Of a DNA stretch of 64,000 bases, positions 17,856 to 24,886 are shown piece after piece. Below the pieces are notes generated by a model that was given only the letters and a program-made list of their open reading frames with translations, was not told where the DNA came from and did no database searches. The stretch comes from Halopseudomonas xiamenensis (GTDB lineage Bacteria > Pseudomonadota > Gammaproteobacteria > Pseudomonadales > Pseudomonadaceae). The translations under genes and the position numbers were made by a program. Every line of letters begins with the position of its first letter. Within the stretch, counting starts at the first letter, position 1. Location: contig NZ_JACLGO010000016.1 in the NCBI RefSeq assembly GCF_014219065.1, forward strand, positions 1 to 64,000. Reading direction: 5' to 3'.

Positions 17856-18599
17856 ATGGATGCCCGGGCGTTCCAGTACTGGCTGATCCAACTGAGTTTG
17901 CTCAGCGTCCAGAAAAAACCATCCTCCAGGGCTCTCTGCATGATCCGCCCCAGTGGAAGGCAGCTTGCCGGACCTGAAAGCCGGCCCCCCATTATGCGGC
18001 GGTAGCCGCACAGCTGGTCCGCGGGGTTGGAGTCGGGTGTTGCGCCGCTTTTGCTGCCGCGCCTGTCGGCGTACGTGTAATGCTTTGACCGCCACTGGAT
18101 TGGCGCACTTATGCAAAGCAGATTGCTGGCAAGACTATGCCCAAGCCTTGATTGATGGTTTTATTGTTCGTCAGGCCGCCAAACGATGCGGTATCAGCAA
18201 GAACACGGCATTTCTCTGGTGACATCGCTTTCTGACGCCAGCGGCCACGCATCGCGATACGCGTGAAACCGGTCTTGTCGAGGCTGATGAGAGCTTCTTT
18301 CTGAAGTCATTCAAAGGTCAACGAGAGATACCAGGTGCGCCCCGCAAGCGCGGTGCTGTGAGCAAGACACGGGGGTAGATCAGATCCCCGTTCTGGTGGT
18401 TCGTGATCATGAAGGGCATATCGCTGACTTTCAGTTGGAGAAACTCGACGGCGTGCATGTGAGCGCTGCGCTAAAGCCGCTGGTGGATAAGGCGGCGGTA
18501 CTTTGCGCTGATGGTGCGGCGGTCTATGCGGCGTTTGCCCGGCGCAGCAAGCGGAAAGCAGGGGTGTGGTATGAGGTGGACGAGGCGCGGCGGGGCGGT
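17856..18599 (+). pseudogene. Decayed IS1595-type transposase
   Basis: Three frames together spell a transposase of the IS1595/ISXO2 group. It opens MDARAFQYWLIQLSLLS at 17856, then shifts frame into a zinc-ribbon and helix region ([41 protein letters not shown]). A stop codon follows near 18220, then HRFLTPAATHRDTRETGLVEADESFFLKS with the first DDE aspartate, another stop near 18378, and a further shift into VLVVRDHEGHIADFQL and AAVLCADGAAVY with the second aspartate. The third acidic residue and the C-terminus are gone; the remnant ends against the convergent YjiK-like gene. It cannot be active. No intact terminal inverted repeats were recognised. Confidence 0.75.
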
Positions 18600-18602
18600 G
18601 CG

Positions 18603-19502
18603 TTACTCTTTCGCTGGAATGAAGCGGTAGAACAGGTTCGGCTCGCTGACCACATACACCCGCCGCTGACTGTCGATGGCCAGGCCCTCGGCCTGGGGGA
18701 TGGTGCGGCGCAGCCCACTCATGCCGCGCCACAGTCCCAGCAGGCTCAGTGGCGTGCCGTCGGCGCCGTACTCCACGACCATGTGCGACTGATCGCTGAG
18801 CAGCAGCAGGTGCCGGGTCTGGCTGTCCAGGGTGAGGGAGGACAGGTCACGCATGAACAGGCGGTCTGGCGACAGGGTCGGTTCCAGGCTGATGCTGATC
18901 GCCGAGGCACCGCTGTCCTGGTTGGCGAAGCCGGTGACCACCAGGGCCTGCAGCGGGTCGCGCTCCTTGACCACCAGCAGGCGCTGGTGCTGTTCATCCC
19001 AGGACAGGCCTTCCAGGCTCTTGTTGTCGTCGCCGCCGAGATCGATGGTCAGGCTCGGTGCGCCGCTGACATCCAGCTCGACCGCGTCCGGCGCAATCTC
19101 GATCTGCAGCAGCCGGTGCCGGTGTTCCTCGGCGATCACGTAGCGATTGCCGCCGATATGGGTGAGCCCTTCCATGTCAGAGACACCCTCGACCCAGATG
19201 CGTCGCAGTAGCTGGCCGTCCAGGCTCAGCTCGACGATCAGTGGCTCGCCATTGAGCAGGCCGAACAGGGTATCGCTGTCGCTGTTGTAGGTCAGTGCGG
19301 ACAGGTCATCGTCCAGTTCGGGGATCGGCAGGGCTTCGATATCCACCCGGTAGCGGCCCAGGTTGAAGGCCTGTGCGGGCATGGGCTGGCGATTCAGCTT
19401 CCAGTTCTGCCACAGCAGAACGTCCAGGTGCAGGTAATGCAGGGTTCCCCCGGCGACCAGCAGCAACAGCACCAGGGCTGCCGGCAGCAGATAACGCTTC
19501 AA
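18603..19502 (-). CDS. SdiA-regulated/YjiK family protein
   Basis: A 299-residue protein with one N-terminal membrane helix or signal anchor (LLPAALVLLLLVAGGTLHYL) and a periplasmic beta-propeller-like domain of the YjiK ('SdiA-regulated') family: DLSALTYNSDSDTLFGLLN, GVSDMEGLTHIGGNRYVIAEE, KSLEGLSWDEQHQRLLVVKER and AEGLAIDSQRRVYVVSEPN. The repeated 'EG(L/I)' elements are the family's calcium-binding-like motifs. Its role is unknown. The start is a TTG at 19502, supported by AGGAG 8-9 bases upstream; no better in-frame ATG exists. It ends against the transposase remnant. Confidence 0.78.
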   Translation of the reverse strand: MKRYLLPAALVLLLLVAGGTLHYLHLDVLLWQNWKLNRQPMPAQAFNLGRYRVDIEALPIPELDDDLSALTYNSDSDTLFGLLNGEPLIVELSLDGQLLRRIWVEGVSDMEGLTHIGGNRYVIAEEHRHRLLQIEIAPDAVELDVSGAPSLTIDLGGDDNKSLEGLSWDEQHQRLLVVKERDPLQALVVTGFANQDSGASAISISLEPTLSPDRLFMRDLSSLTLDSQTRHLLLLSDQSHMVVEYGADGTPLSLLGLWRGMSGLRRTIPQAEGLAIDSQRRVYVVSEPNLFYRFIPAKE

Positions 19503-19540
19503 ATGACGCTCTCCTTGTTTCTGAGCATGAATAGGGGAAG

Positions 19541-19680
19541 CACCGTCATCCTCGGCGAAGACCGAGGATCCATCGTTCCGGCCAGCTCTAGTGTGGCCGG
19601 TGGATCCTTCGCCTCGGCTTTGGCTTCCTGCGTCGCCCTACCTCCTGCATCCATGCAGTCGTTCGCGAAGGGCGACGTAT
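19541..19680. repeat. Intergenic palindromic repeat (19.6 kb copy)
   Basis: The 200-base gap between the YjiK-like and FAH-family genes is filled by repeat DNA. It contains CGTCATCCTCGGCGAAG and, inverted, GGATCCTTCGCCTCGG, related to the palindromes at 49.55 and 58.12 kb. Bases 19611-19656 recur almost exactly, inverted, at 58001-58047 (four differences in a row, ACCT versus GATT). Confidence 0.65.
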
Positions 19681-19703
19681 GGCAGCGGAGATGGAAGCGG
19701 CGC

Positions 19704-20372
19704 TCAGGCGAGTACCTGCGTGGTTTGCTGCAATACACCGGGAATGGTCAGCTGCAGCTGGTCACCGGGGTTCAACACGCCGACGCCGGCCGGGGTTCCG
19801 GTGATCACCACATCACCCGGCAGCAGGCTGAAGACCCCGGCGATATGCTGCAGCAGGGCGATGATCGGGGTGATCATGTCGGCGCTGTTGCCATCCTGGC
19901 GCAACTCGCCGTTGATTCTCAGCTGCAGTGGGATGTCATTCAGCGCCGGCGCCTGCTCGGGACGAACGAAGCGCGATAGCGGGCAGGCCGCGTCGAAGGC
20001 CTTGGCGCGTTCCCAGGGATGGCCCTTGGTCTTGAGCTGTTCCTGCAGTTCGCGCAGGGTCAGGTCCAATGCCAGGCCGATACCGGTGATGGCGGCGGCG
20101 GCTTCCGCAGCGCTGACGATACCTGATAGCGGCGCGCCGATCAGCAGCGCGATCTCCGTTTCGTAATGCACCGCACCGCGTCCGCCGGGCAGGCGGAACC
20201 CTCCGGCCAGCGGTACCACCGCGGTGGCCGGCTTGATGAACAGCAGGGGTTCGCTGGGTACCGGGTTGTTCAACTCGCGGGCATGTTCGGCGTAGTTGCG
20301 CCCTACGCAGACCACTTTGCCCATGGGCAGGTCGATCGGTGTGCCGTCAGTGTAGTGGTGCTGGTAGGTCAT
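19704..20372 (-). CDS. Fumarylacetoacetate hydrolase family protein (YcgM-like)
   Basis: A 222-residue FAH-family protein, the size of the single-domain acylpyruvate/oxaloacetate-acting members (FAHD1/YcgM). Signatures: VVCVGRNYAEHARELNN, EPLLFIKPATAVV, VHYETEIALLIG (metal-binding E-x-E) and GDVVITGTPAGVGVLNPGD. It should cleave or decarboxylate a 2-oxo acid such as acylpyruvate or oxaloacetate with a bound divalent metal in the cytoplasm. ATG 20372 follows a GAGG by 5 bases. It is directly upstream on the same strand as nothing else clear; a REP-like repeat separates it from the D-2-hydroxyglutarate dehydrogenase gene, so the two may be co-transcribed. Confidence 0.82.
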   Translation of the reverse strand: MTYQHHYTDGTPIDLPMGKVVCVGRNYAEHARELNNPVPSEPLLFIKPATAVVPLAGGFRLPGGRGAVHYETEIALLIGAPLSGIVSAAEAAAAITGIGLALDLTLRELQEQLKTKGHPWERAKAFDAACPLSRFVRPEQAPALNDIPLQLRINGELRQDGNSADMITPIIALLQHIAGVFSLLPGDVVITGTPAGVGVLNPGDQLQLTIPGVLQQTTQVLA

Positions 20373-20424
20373 GGTTGCCTCGCAGGTAGAGTCAGTCAAA
20401 GCCTGGCGTCGTCCTGCAAACGCC

Positions 20425-20452
20425 ATCGCGGCGAGGCGCCGCTCCTACAGCG
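20425..20452. repeat. REP-like element
   Basis: A short GC-rich sequence with the GCGAGGCGCCGCTCCTACAG ending resembles the REP elements common between Pseudomonas genes. One copy only was seen, between the FAH-family gene and the flavoprotein gene. Confidence 0.4.
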
Positions 20453-20468
20453 CCACGCAGGCTTGCAT

Positions 20469-21863
20469 TCAGGCCGGGAAAATCTTGCCCGGGTTCATGA
20501 TGCCGTTGGGGTCGAATACCGCCTTGACCGCTTTCATCACGGCGATTTCCTCGGCGCTGCGGCTGTAGCCCAGGTAGTCGCGCTTGGTCATGCCCACGCC
20601 GTGCTCGGCGGAGATCGAGCCGTTGTAGCGCTGGACGATATCGAATACCCACTGGTTGACGCTGCCACACTTGGCGAAGAATTCTTCCTTGGGCATGGCG
20701 TCGGGCTTGAGGATGTTCAGGTGCAGGTTGCCGTCGCCGATATGACCGAACCAGACGATCTCGAAGTCTGGGTAATGTTCGCCGACGATGGCGTCGATAT
20801 CCCGCAGGAACGCCGGTACCTGGCTGATGGTGACCGAAATGTCGTTCTTGTACGGGGTCCAGTGGGAAATGGTCTCGGAGATGAACTCGCGCAGCTTCCA
20901 CAGGTTCTGCAATTGCTGTTCGCTCTGGCTCATCACACCGTCCAGAACCCAGCCCTGTTCCACGCAGTGCTCGAAGGTTTCCAGCGCCTGGTTGGCGATA
21001 TCCTCGCTGACCGCCTCGAATTCCAGCAGGGCATAGAACGGGCAGTCGGTGTCGAAGGGGGCGGGCACGTCGCCGCGCGCCATGATCTTGGCCATGGCCT
21101 TGTCGGAGAAGAATTCGAAGGCGGTCAGGTCGAGTTTGCCCTGGAAGGCATGCAGTACCGGCATGATGGAATCGAAGTCCGGGGTGCCCAGTACCATGGC
21201 AGTGAGGTTCTTCGGTGCGCGTTCCAGGCGCATGGTCGCCTCGACCACGAAGCCCAGGGTGCCCTCAGCGCCGATGAACAGCTGGCGCAGGTCGTAGCCG
21301 GTGGCGTTCTTCACCAGGCCCTTGTTCAGCTCCAGCAACTCGCCGCTGCCGGTGACCACCTTGAGGCCGGCGACCCAGTTGCGGGTCATGCCATAACGGA
21401 TGACCTTGATGCCGCCGGCGTTGGTGCCGATATTGCCGCCGATCTGGCTGGAGCCGGCGGAGGCGAAGTCCACCGGGTAATACAGTCTCTGTTCCTCGGC
21501 ATACTGCTGCAGCTGGGCGGTGACCACGCCCGGTTGGCAGGTCACTGTGCGGTCGTAGGGGTTGAAGTCGAGAATCCGGTTCATGTAATCGAACGACACC
21601 ACTATCTCGCCATTGGCCGCCACCGCTGCGGCGGACAGCCCGGTGCGCCCGCCCGAGGGCGTCAGCGCCAGCTTGTGCTGGTTGGCGAAGCGCACCACCG
21701 CCTGCACCTGCTCGATGCTCTTGGGAAACACGATGGCCAGCGGAGCCGGCTCGAACTGCTTGGTCCAGTCCCGTCCCCAGGTGCTCAATGACTCGCTGTC
21801 GGTCCGCACCTTGTCGGCGTCAACCAGCGTTTTCAGGGTTTCGATTATGGCTTCTGGGGTCAT
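20469..21863 (-). CDS. FAD-linked D-2-hydroxyglutarate dehydrogenase (GlcD/DLD family)
   Basis: A 464-residue flavoprotein with a PCMH-type FAD domain (IVFPKSIEQVQAVVRFA, TPSGGRTGLSAAAVA, SAGSSQIGGNIGTNAGG, TGYDLRQLFIGAEGTLG) and a C-terminal FAD-linked oxidase domain with GHIGDGNLHLNIL and SAEHGVGMTKRDYL (His and Glu of the metal/substrate site). It lies divergent from serA, the same arrangement as in other pseudomonads, where this enzyme re-oxidises the D-2-hydroxyglutarate made by SerA and feeds electrons to the respiratory chain. The start at ATG 21863 fits the family; 45 bases of open frame upstream are not needed. Confidence 0.85.
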   Translation of the reverse strand: MTPEAIIETLKTLVDADKVRTDSESLSTWGRDWTKQFEPAPLAIVFPKSIEQVQAVVRFANQHKLALTPSGGRTGLSAAAVAANGEIVVSFDYMNRILDFNPYDRTVTCQPGVVTAQLQQYAEEQRLYYPVDFASAGSSQIGGNIGTNAGGIKVIRYGMTRNWVAGLKVVTGSGELLELNKGLVKNATGYDLRQLFIGAEGTLGFVVEATMRLERAPKNLTAMVLGTPDFDSIMPVLHAFQGKLDLTAFEFFSDKAMAKIMARGDVPAPFDTDCPFYALLEFEAVSEDIANQALETFEHCVEQGWVLDGVMSQSEQQLQNLWKLREFISETISHWTPYKNDISVTISQVPAFLRDIDAIVGEHYPDFEIVWFGHIGDGNLHLNILKPDAMPKEEFFAKCGSVNQWVFDIVQRYNGSISAEHGVGMTKRDYLGYSRSAEEIAVMKAVKAVFDPNGIMNPGKIFPA

Positions 21864-22035
21864 GGCGGCTCTCAAACAAAATTCATGCGATGCCTGCACA
21901 GATTTCATGCTGCTCCGGGCATCTGAAAAAGGGAGATTATGCTAGCATATGCGGCTTCCGAAACAGGTCTCCGACTGAGAAAACGCCGAAATACCTGACG
22001 GACCATCATACATCAGCATTACGGGTAACTGACAC
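21864..22035. promoter_or_regulatory. Divergent promoter region of serA and the D-2-hydroxyglutarate dehydrogenase gene
   Basis: A 172-base gap between two divergent starts. The AT-rich palindromic stretch TATGCTAGCATA at about 21938-21949 is a candidate -10 region for serA. No known operator was recognised. Confidence 0.4.
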
Positions 22036-23265
22036 ATGGCTAAAACCTCGCTGGACAAAAGCAAGATCAAGTTTCTGCTCCTCGAGGGTGTGCACCAGAC
22101 TGCCGTCGACACGCTTACGGCAGCCGGTTACACCAATATCGATTATCACACCGGCTCCCTTCCCGAAGACCAGCTCAAGGAAGCGATTGCCGATGCCCAT
22201 TTCATCGGCGTGCGCTCCCGTACGCAGCTGACCGCGGATGTCCTGGCGCACGCGCACAAGCTGGTGGCCATCGGTTGCTTCTGTATCGGTACCAATCAGG
22301 TGGACCTGGAAACGGCACGGGAAATGGGTGTTGCCGTGTTCAACGCACCCTATTCCAACACCCGCTCGGTAGCTGAACTGGTATTGGCCGAAGCCATCCT
22401 GCTGCTGCGTGGCATTCCCGAGAAGAACGCCGTTGCCCATCGTGGCGGCTGGCTGAAGAGCGCCACCAACTCCTTCGAGATCCGCGGCAAGAAGCTGGGC
22501 ATCATCGGCTACGGCTCGATCGGCACCCAGCTGTCGGTGCTGGCGGAAAACCTCGGTATGCAGGTGTACTTCTATGATGTGGTGACCAAACTGCCACTGG
22601 GCAATGCGCAGCAGATCGGTTCGCTGACCGAGTTGCTGGGCATGGCCGACATCGTCACCCTGCACGTGCCGGAGACCGCTGCGACCAAGTGGATGATCGG
22701 CGAGAAGGAAATCCGCGCCATGAAGCCGGGCAGCATCCTGATCAACGCGGCGCGTGGCACCGTGGTGGATATCGACGCGCTGGCCGCTGCGCTGCGCGAC
22801 AAGCACCTGAACGGTGCGGCGATCGACGTGTTCCCGGTCGAGCCGCGCTCCAACAATGACGAGTTCGTCTCGCCGCTGCGCGAGTTCGACAACTGCCTGC
22901 TGACCCCGCACATCGGCGGCTCGACCATGGAAGCACAGGCCAACATCGGCCTGGAAGTGGCCGAGAAGCTGGTGCGCTACAGCGACAACGGTACCTCCAT
23001 CACTTCGGTCAACTTCCCCGAGGTGGCACTGCCGTCGCACCCCGGCAAGCATCGTCTGCTGCACATCCACCAGAACATCCCGGGTGTGATGAGCGAGATC
23101 AACCAGGTGTTCGCCAGCAACGGCATCAACATCTCCGGTCAGTATCTGCAGACCAACGAGAAGGTCGGCTATGTGGTGATCGACGTCGATGCCGCCTATT
23201 CCGACCTGGCATTGAAGAAGCTGAACGAGGTCAACGGTACCATCCGCTGCCGCGTACTGTTCTGA
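22036..23265 (+). CDS. serA: D-3-phosphoglycerate dehydrogenase
   Basis: A 409-residue SerA of the E. coli type. It oxidises 3-phosphoglycerate to 3-phosphohydroxypyruvate with NAD, the first step of serine synthesis, and can reduce 2-oxoglutarate to D-2-hydroxyglutarate to recycle NADH. The NAD-binding fold is marked by KKLGIIGYGSIGTQL, the active site by GSILINAARGTVVD and HIGGSTMEAQ, and the C-terminal ACT domain by LLHIHQNIPGVMSEINQVFA, which binds serine for feedback inhibition. Length and domain order are standard. It supplies serine to the glycine-cleavage and one-carbon genes found elsewhere in this window. Confidence 0.95.
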   Translation: MAKTSLDKSKIKFLLLEGVHQTAVDTLTAAGYTNIDYHTGSLPEDQLKEAIADAHFIGVRSRTQLTADVLAHAHKLVAIGCFCIGTNQVDLETAREMGVAVFNAPYSNTRSVAELVLAEAILLLRGIPEKNAVAHRGGWLKSATNSFEIRGKKLGIIGYGSIGTQLSVLAENLGMQVYFYDVVTKLPLGNAQQIGSLTELLGMADIVTLHVPETAATKWMIGEKEIRAMKPGSILINAARGTVVDIDALAAALRDKHLNGAAIDVFPVEPRSNNDEFVSPLREFDNCLLTPHIGGSTMEAQANIGLEVAEKLVRYSDNGTSITSVNFPEVALPSHPGKHRLLHIHQNIPGVMSEINQVFASNGINISGQYLQTNEKVGYVVIDVDAAYSDLALKKLNEVNGTIRCRVLF

Positions 23266-23271
23266 TATACC

Positions 23272-23331
23272 GGCGTGGCGGGCCCGCTCCCGCCACGCCA
23301 TCACCGGGTCGTCGAGCGCCTGCTCGACGAC
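23272..23331 (+). terminator. Two tandem hairpins after serA
   Basis: An 11-bp perfect stem (GGCGTGGCGGG, loop CCCGCT) at 23272-23299 and a 10-bp perfect stem (GTCGTCGAGC, loop GCCT) at 23308-23331 follow serA. Neither has a clear T-run, so they may be a factor-dependent terminator or repeat DNA. The second hairpin has a near twin at 60710-60733 before argA. Confidence 0.45.
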
Positions 23332-23409
23332 AGTTCCCTTCAGTCATGCCGCCAGGCATAGCGCTCGCCAGCCCAGCAGTCGAGCCGGCCCATGTCGTTT
23401 TTTCCTTTC

Positions 23410-23448
23410 GTTCAGCCAAGGTTCAGCACGGGTTCAGGTCGTGTTCAG
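23410..23448 (+). promoter_or_regulatory. Four GTTCAG direct repeats at 11-base spacing: candidate PhoP operator
   Basis: The hexamer GTTCAG occurs at 23410, 23421, 23432 and 23443, exactly one helical turn apart. OmpR-family regulators such as PhoP bind pairs of hexamers with this 11-base period. The array ends 49 bases before the oprH start, and CATGCT at 23460 lies at the distance expected for a -10 element. Four half-sites would allow two PhoP dimers. Confidence 0.7.
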
Positions 23449-23497
23449 CCGCTGTTTGGCATGCTGTGTCCCGTTGTTCATCAAGGAGACGCAAGCA

Positions 23498-24103
23498 ATG
23501 AAAACCACTCTGAAACTACTCGCCGTCGGTACCAGCCTGGCCTTCGCCAGCCTGCCGGCGCTGGCCCAGGACAGCTTCGTCGGCCTGACCTGGGGCGAAA
23601 CCAGCAACAATGTCGATCGCTCCAGCGCGCTGAAAGGCAGCCCGGAGACCCGTCGTCTGGACGATACCATCAACAATTCGGGCACCTGGGGTGTACGTGG
23701 TGGTGTGCAGGATGACACTGGACGCATGTACGTGACCTATGAGTATGTGTCCGATACCTACTCCAACCGCTACAAGATGCGTCAGCAGAACCTGCTCGGC
23801 AGCTATGACCTGTTCCTGCCGGTGGCGGAGAATGTCAATCTGTTCGGTGGGGTTACAGCGGGACTGGTCAAGCTGGAACAGGATTCCCCCGGCTACCATC
23901 GCGACAGCGACCTGGGTGTTGCCGCTGGCCTGCAGGCCGGTGCGCTGCTGAGCCTGAGCCCCAACGCCTCGGTAGAGGCCGGCTATCGCTACCTGCGCAC
24001 CACTGCCGATGCCGACCTGAACGCGCGGGATCGTAGCGTCGGCGGCTCATTCGACCTGAAAAGCTCGGACCAGGCCTATCTCGGTTTAAACTACCACTTC
24101 TGA
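23498..24103 (+). CDS. oprH: OprH-like outer membrane beta-barrel protein
   Basis: A 201-residue outer membrane protein: signal peptide ending in LPALAQ, then alternating beta-strand sequence (FVGLTWGETSNN, GRMYVTYEYVSDTYSNRY, LLGSYDLFLPV, NVNLFGGVTAGLVKL) and a terminal aromatic strand (SDQAYLGLNYHF) as required for barrel assembly. Size and position directly ahead of phoP-phoQ match OprH, which binds lipopolysaccharide and stabilises the outer membrane at low magnesium. ATG 23498 has AAGGAG 9-10 bases upstream. A PhoP-type operator precedes the gene. The sequence is divergent from P. aeruginosa OprH as far as I remember it, so the name rests on context as well. Confidence 0.75.
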   Translation: MKTTLKLLAVGTSLAFASLPALAQDSFVGLTWGETSNNVDRSSALKGSPETRRLDDTINNSGTWGVRGGVQDDTGRMYVTYEYVSDTYSNRYKMRQQNLLGSYDLFLPVAENVNLFGGVTAGLVKLEQDSPGYHRDSDLGVAAGLQAGALLSLSPNASVEAGYRYLRTTADADLNARDRSVGGSFDLKSSDQAYLGLNYHF

Positions 24104-24118
24104 TGTCCGGCGCGTATG

Positions 24119-24147
24119 AACCCGCCCGGCCCGTGCCGGGCGGGTTT
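24119..24147 (+). terminator. Strong hairpin between oprH and phoP (attenuator-like)
   Basis: A perfect 12-bp stem (AACCCGCCCGGC, loop CCGT) followed by TTTGTCT lies between oprH and phoP. It probably stops most transcripts after oprH and lets some read through into phoP-phoQ, giving more OprH than regulator. Confidence 0.7.
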
Positions 24148-24208
24148 GTCTGCGTTGCTTTCGCAAAAAAGGCCCGCGATGGCGGAGCCTGCTGTATCGG
24201 AGGGTGGC

Positions 24209-24886
24209 ATGAAGCTGCTGTTGGTCGAAGACGAGGCGTTGTTACGCCACCATCTGTCCACGCGTTTCGGCGAGGCCGGGCACGTCGTCGATGCGGTGGA
24301 CAGTGCTGAGGAAGGCCTGTTCCAGGCCCAGCACTTCAATCATGACATCGCCATCATCGACCTCGGGCTGCCCGGCATGGGTGGCCTGGACCTGATCCGG
24401 CAACTGCGCAGCATGGGGCGGGCCTTTCCGATCCTGATCCTCACCGCCCGTGGTAACTGGCAGGACAAGGTCGAGGGGCTGACGTCCGGCGCCGACGACT
24501 ATGTGGTCAAGCCGTTCCAGTTCGAGGAACTGGAGGCGCGGCTCAATGCACTGGTGCGCCGTTCCTCGGGCTTTGTCCAGGCGCAGATCCGTACCGGTGA
24601 GCTGGTGCTGGACCTGAATCGCAAGCAGGCCAGTGTGGCCGGCCAGCCGGTACCGCTGACCGCCTTCGAATACCGGATTCTCGAATACCTGATGCGTCAT
24701 CACCAACAGGTGGTGGCCAAGGAACGGCTGATCGAACAGCTGTATCCCGACGACGAGGAGCGTGACCCGAATGTCATCGAGGTGCTGGTCGGGCGGCTAC
24801 GGCGCAAGCTGGAAGCCGCCGGCGAGCCGCAACTGATCGATACCGTGCGGGGCCAGGGCTACCTGTTCACCGGGCACTGCCAATGA
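24209..24886 (+). CDS. phoP: Response regulator PhoP
   Basis: A 225-residue OmpR-family response regulator. The receiver domain shows KLLLVEDEAL, the phosphorylated Asp51 in IIDLGLPGM, LTARGNWQDKVEGL and VVKPFQFEELEARL; the C-terminal winged helix has LTAFEYRILEYLMRHH and NVIEVLVGRLRRKLEA. The run TARGNWQDKVEGL and the length are those of pseudomonad PhoP. It activates genes for growth at low magnesium and for lipid A and outer-membrane changes. ATG 24209 is chosen because the receiver domain begins there. It overlaps phoQ by ATGA and probably activates its own operon through the GTTCAG repeats. Confidence 0.92.
   Translation: MKLLLVEDEALLRHHLSTRFGEAGHVVDAVDSAEEGLFQAQHFNHDIAIIDLGLPGMGGLDLIRQLRSMGRAFPILILTARGNWQDKVEGLTSGADDYVVKPFQFEELEARLNALVRRSSGFVQAQIRTGELVLDLNRKQASVAGQPVPLTAFEYRILEYLMRHHQQVVAKERLIEQLYPDDEERDPNVIEVLVGRLRRKLEAAGEPQLIDTVRGQGYLFTGHCQ

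Noticed and set aside
18396-19211. 271-codon plus-strand frame over the YjiK-like gene
   Set aside because: Only its first 200 bases are transposase sequence; the rest is the antisense shadow of the YjiK-like gene.
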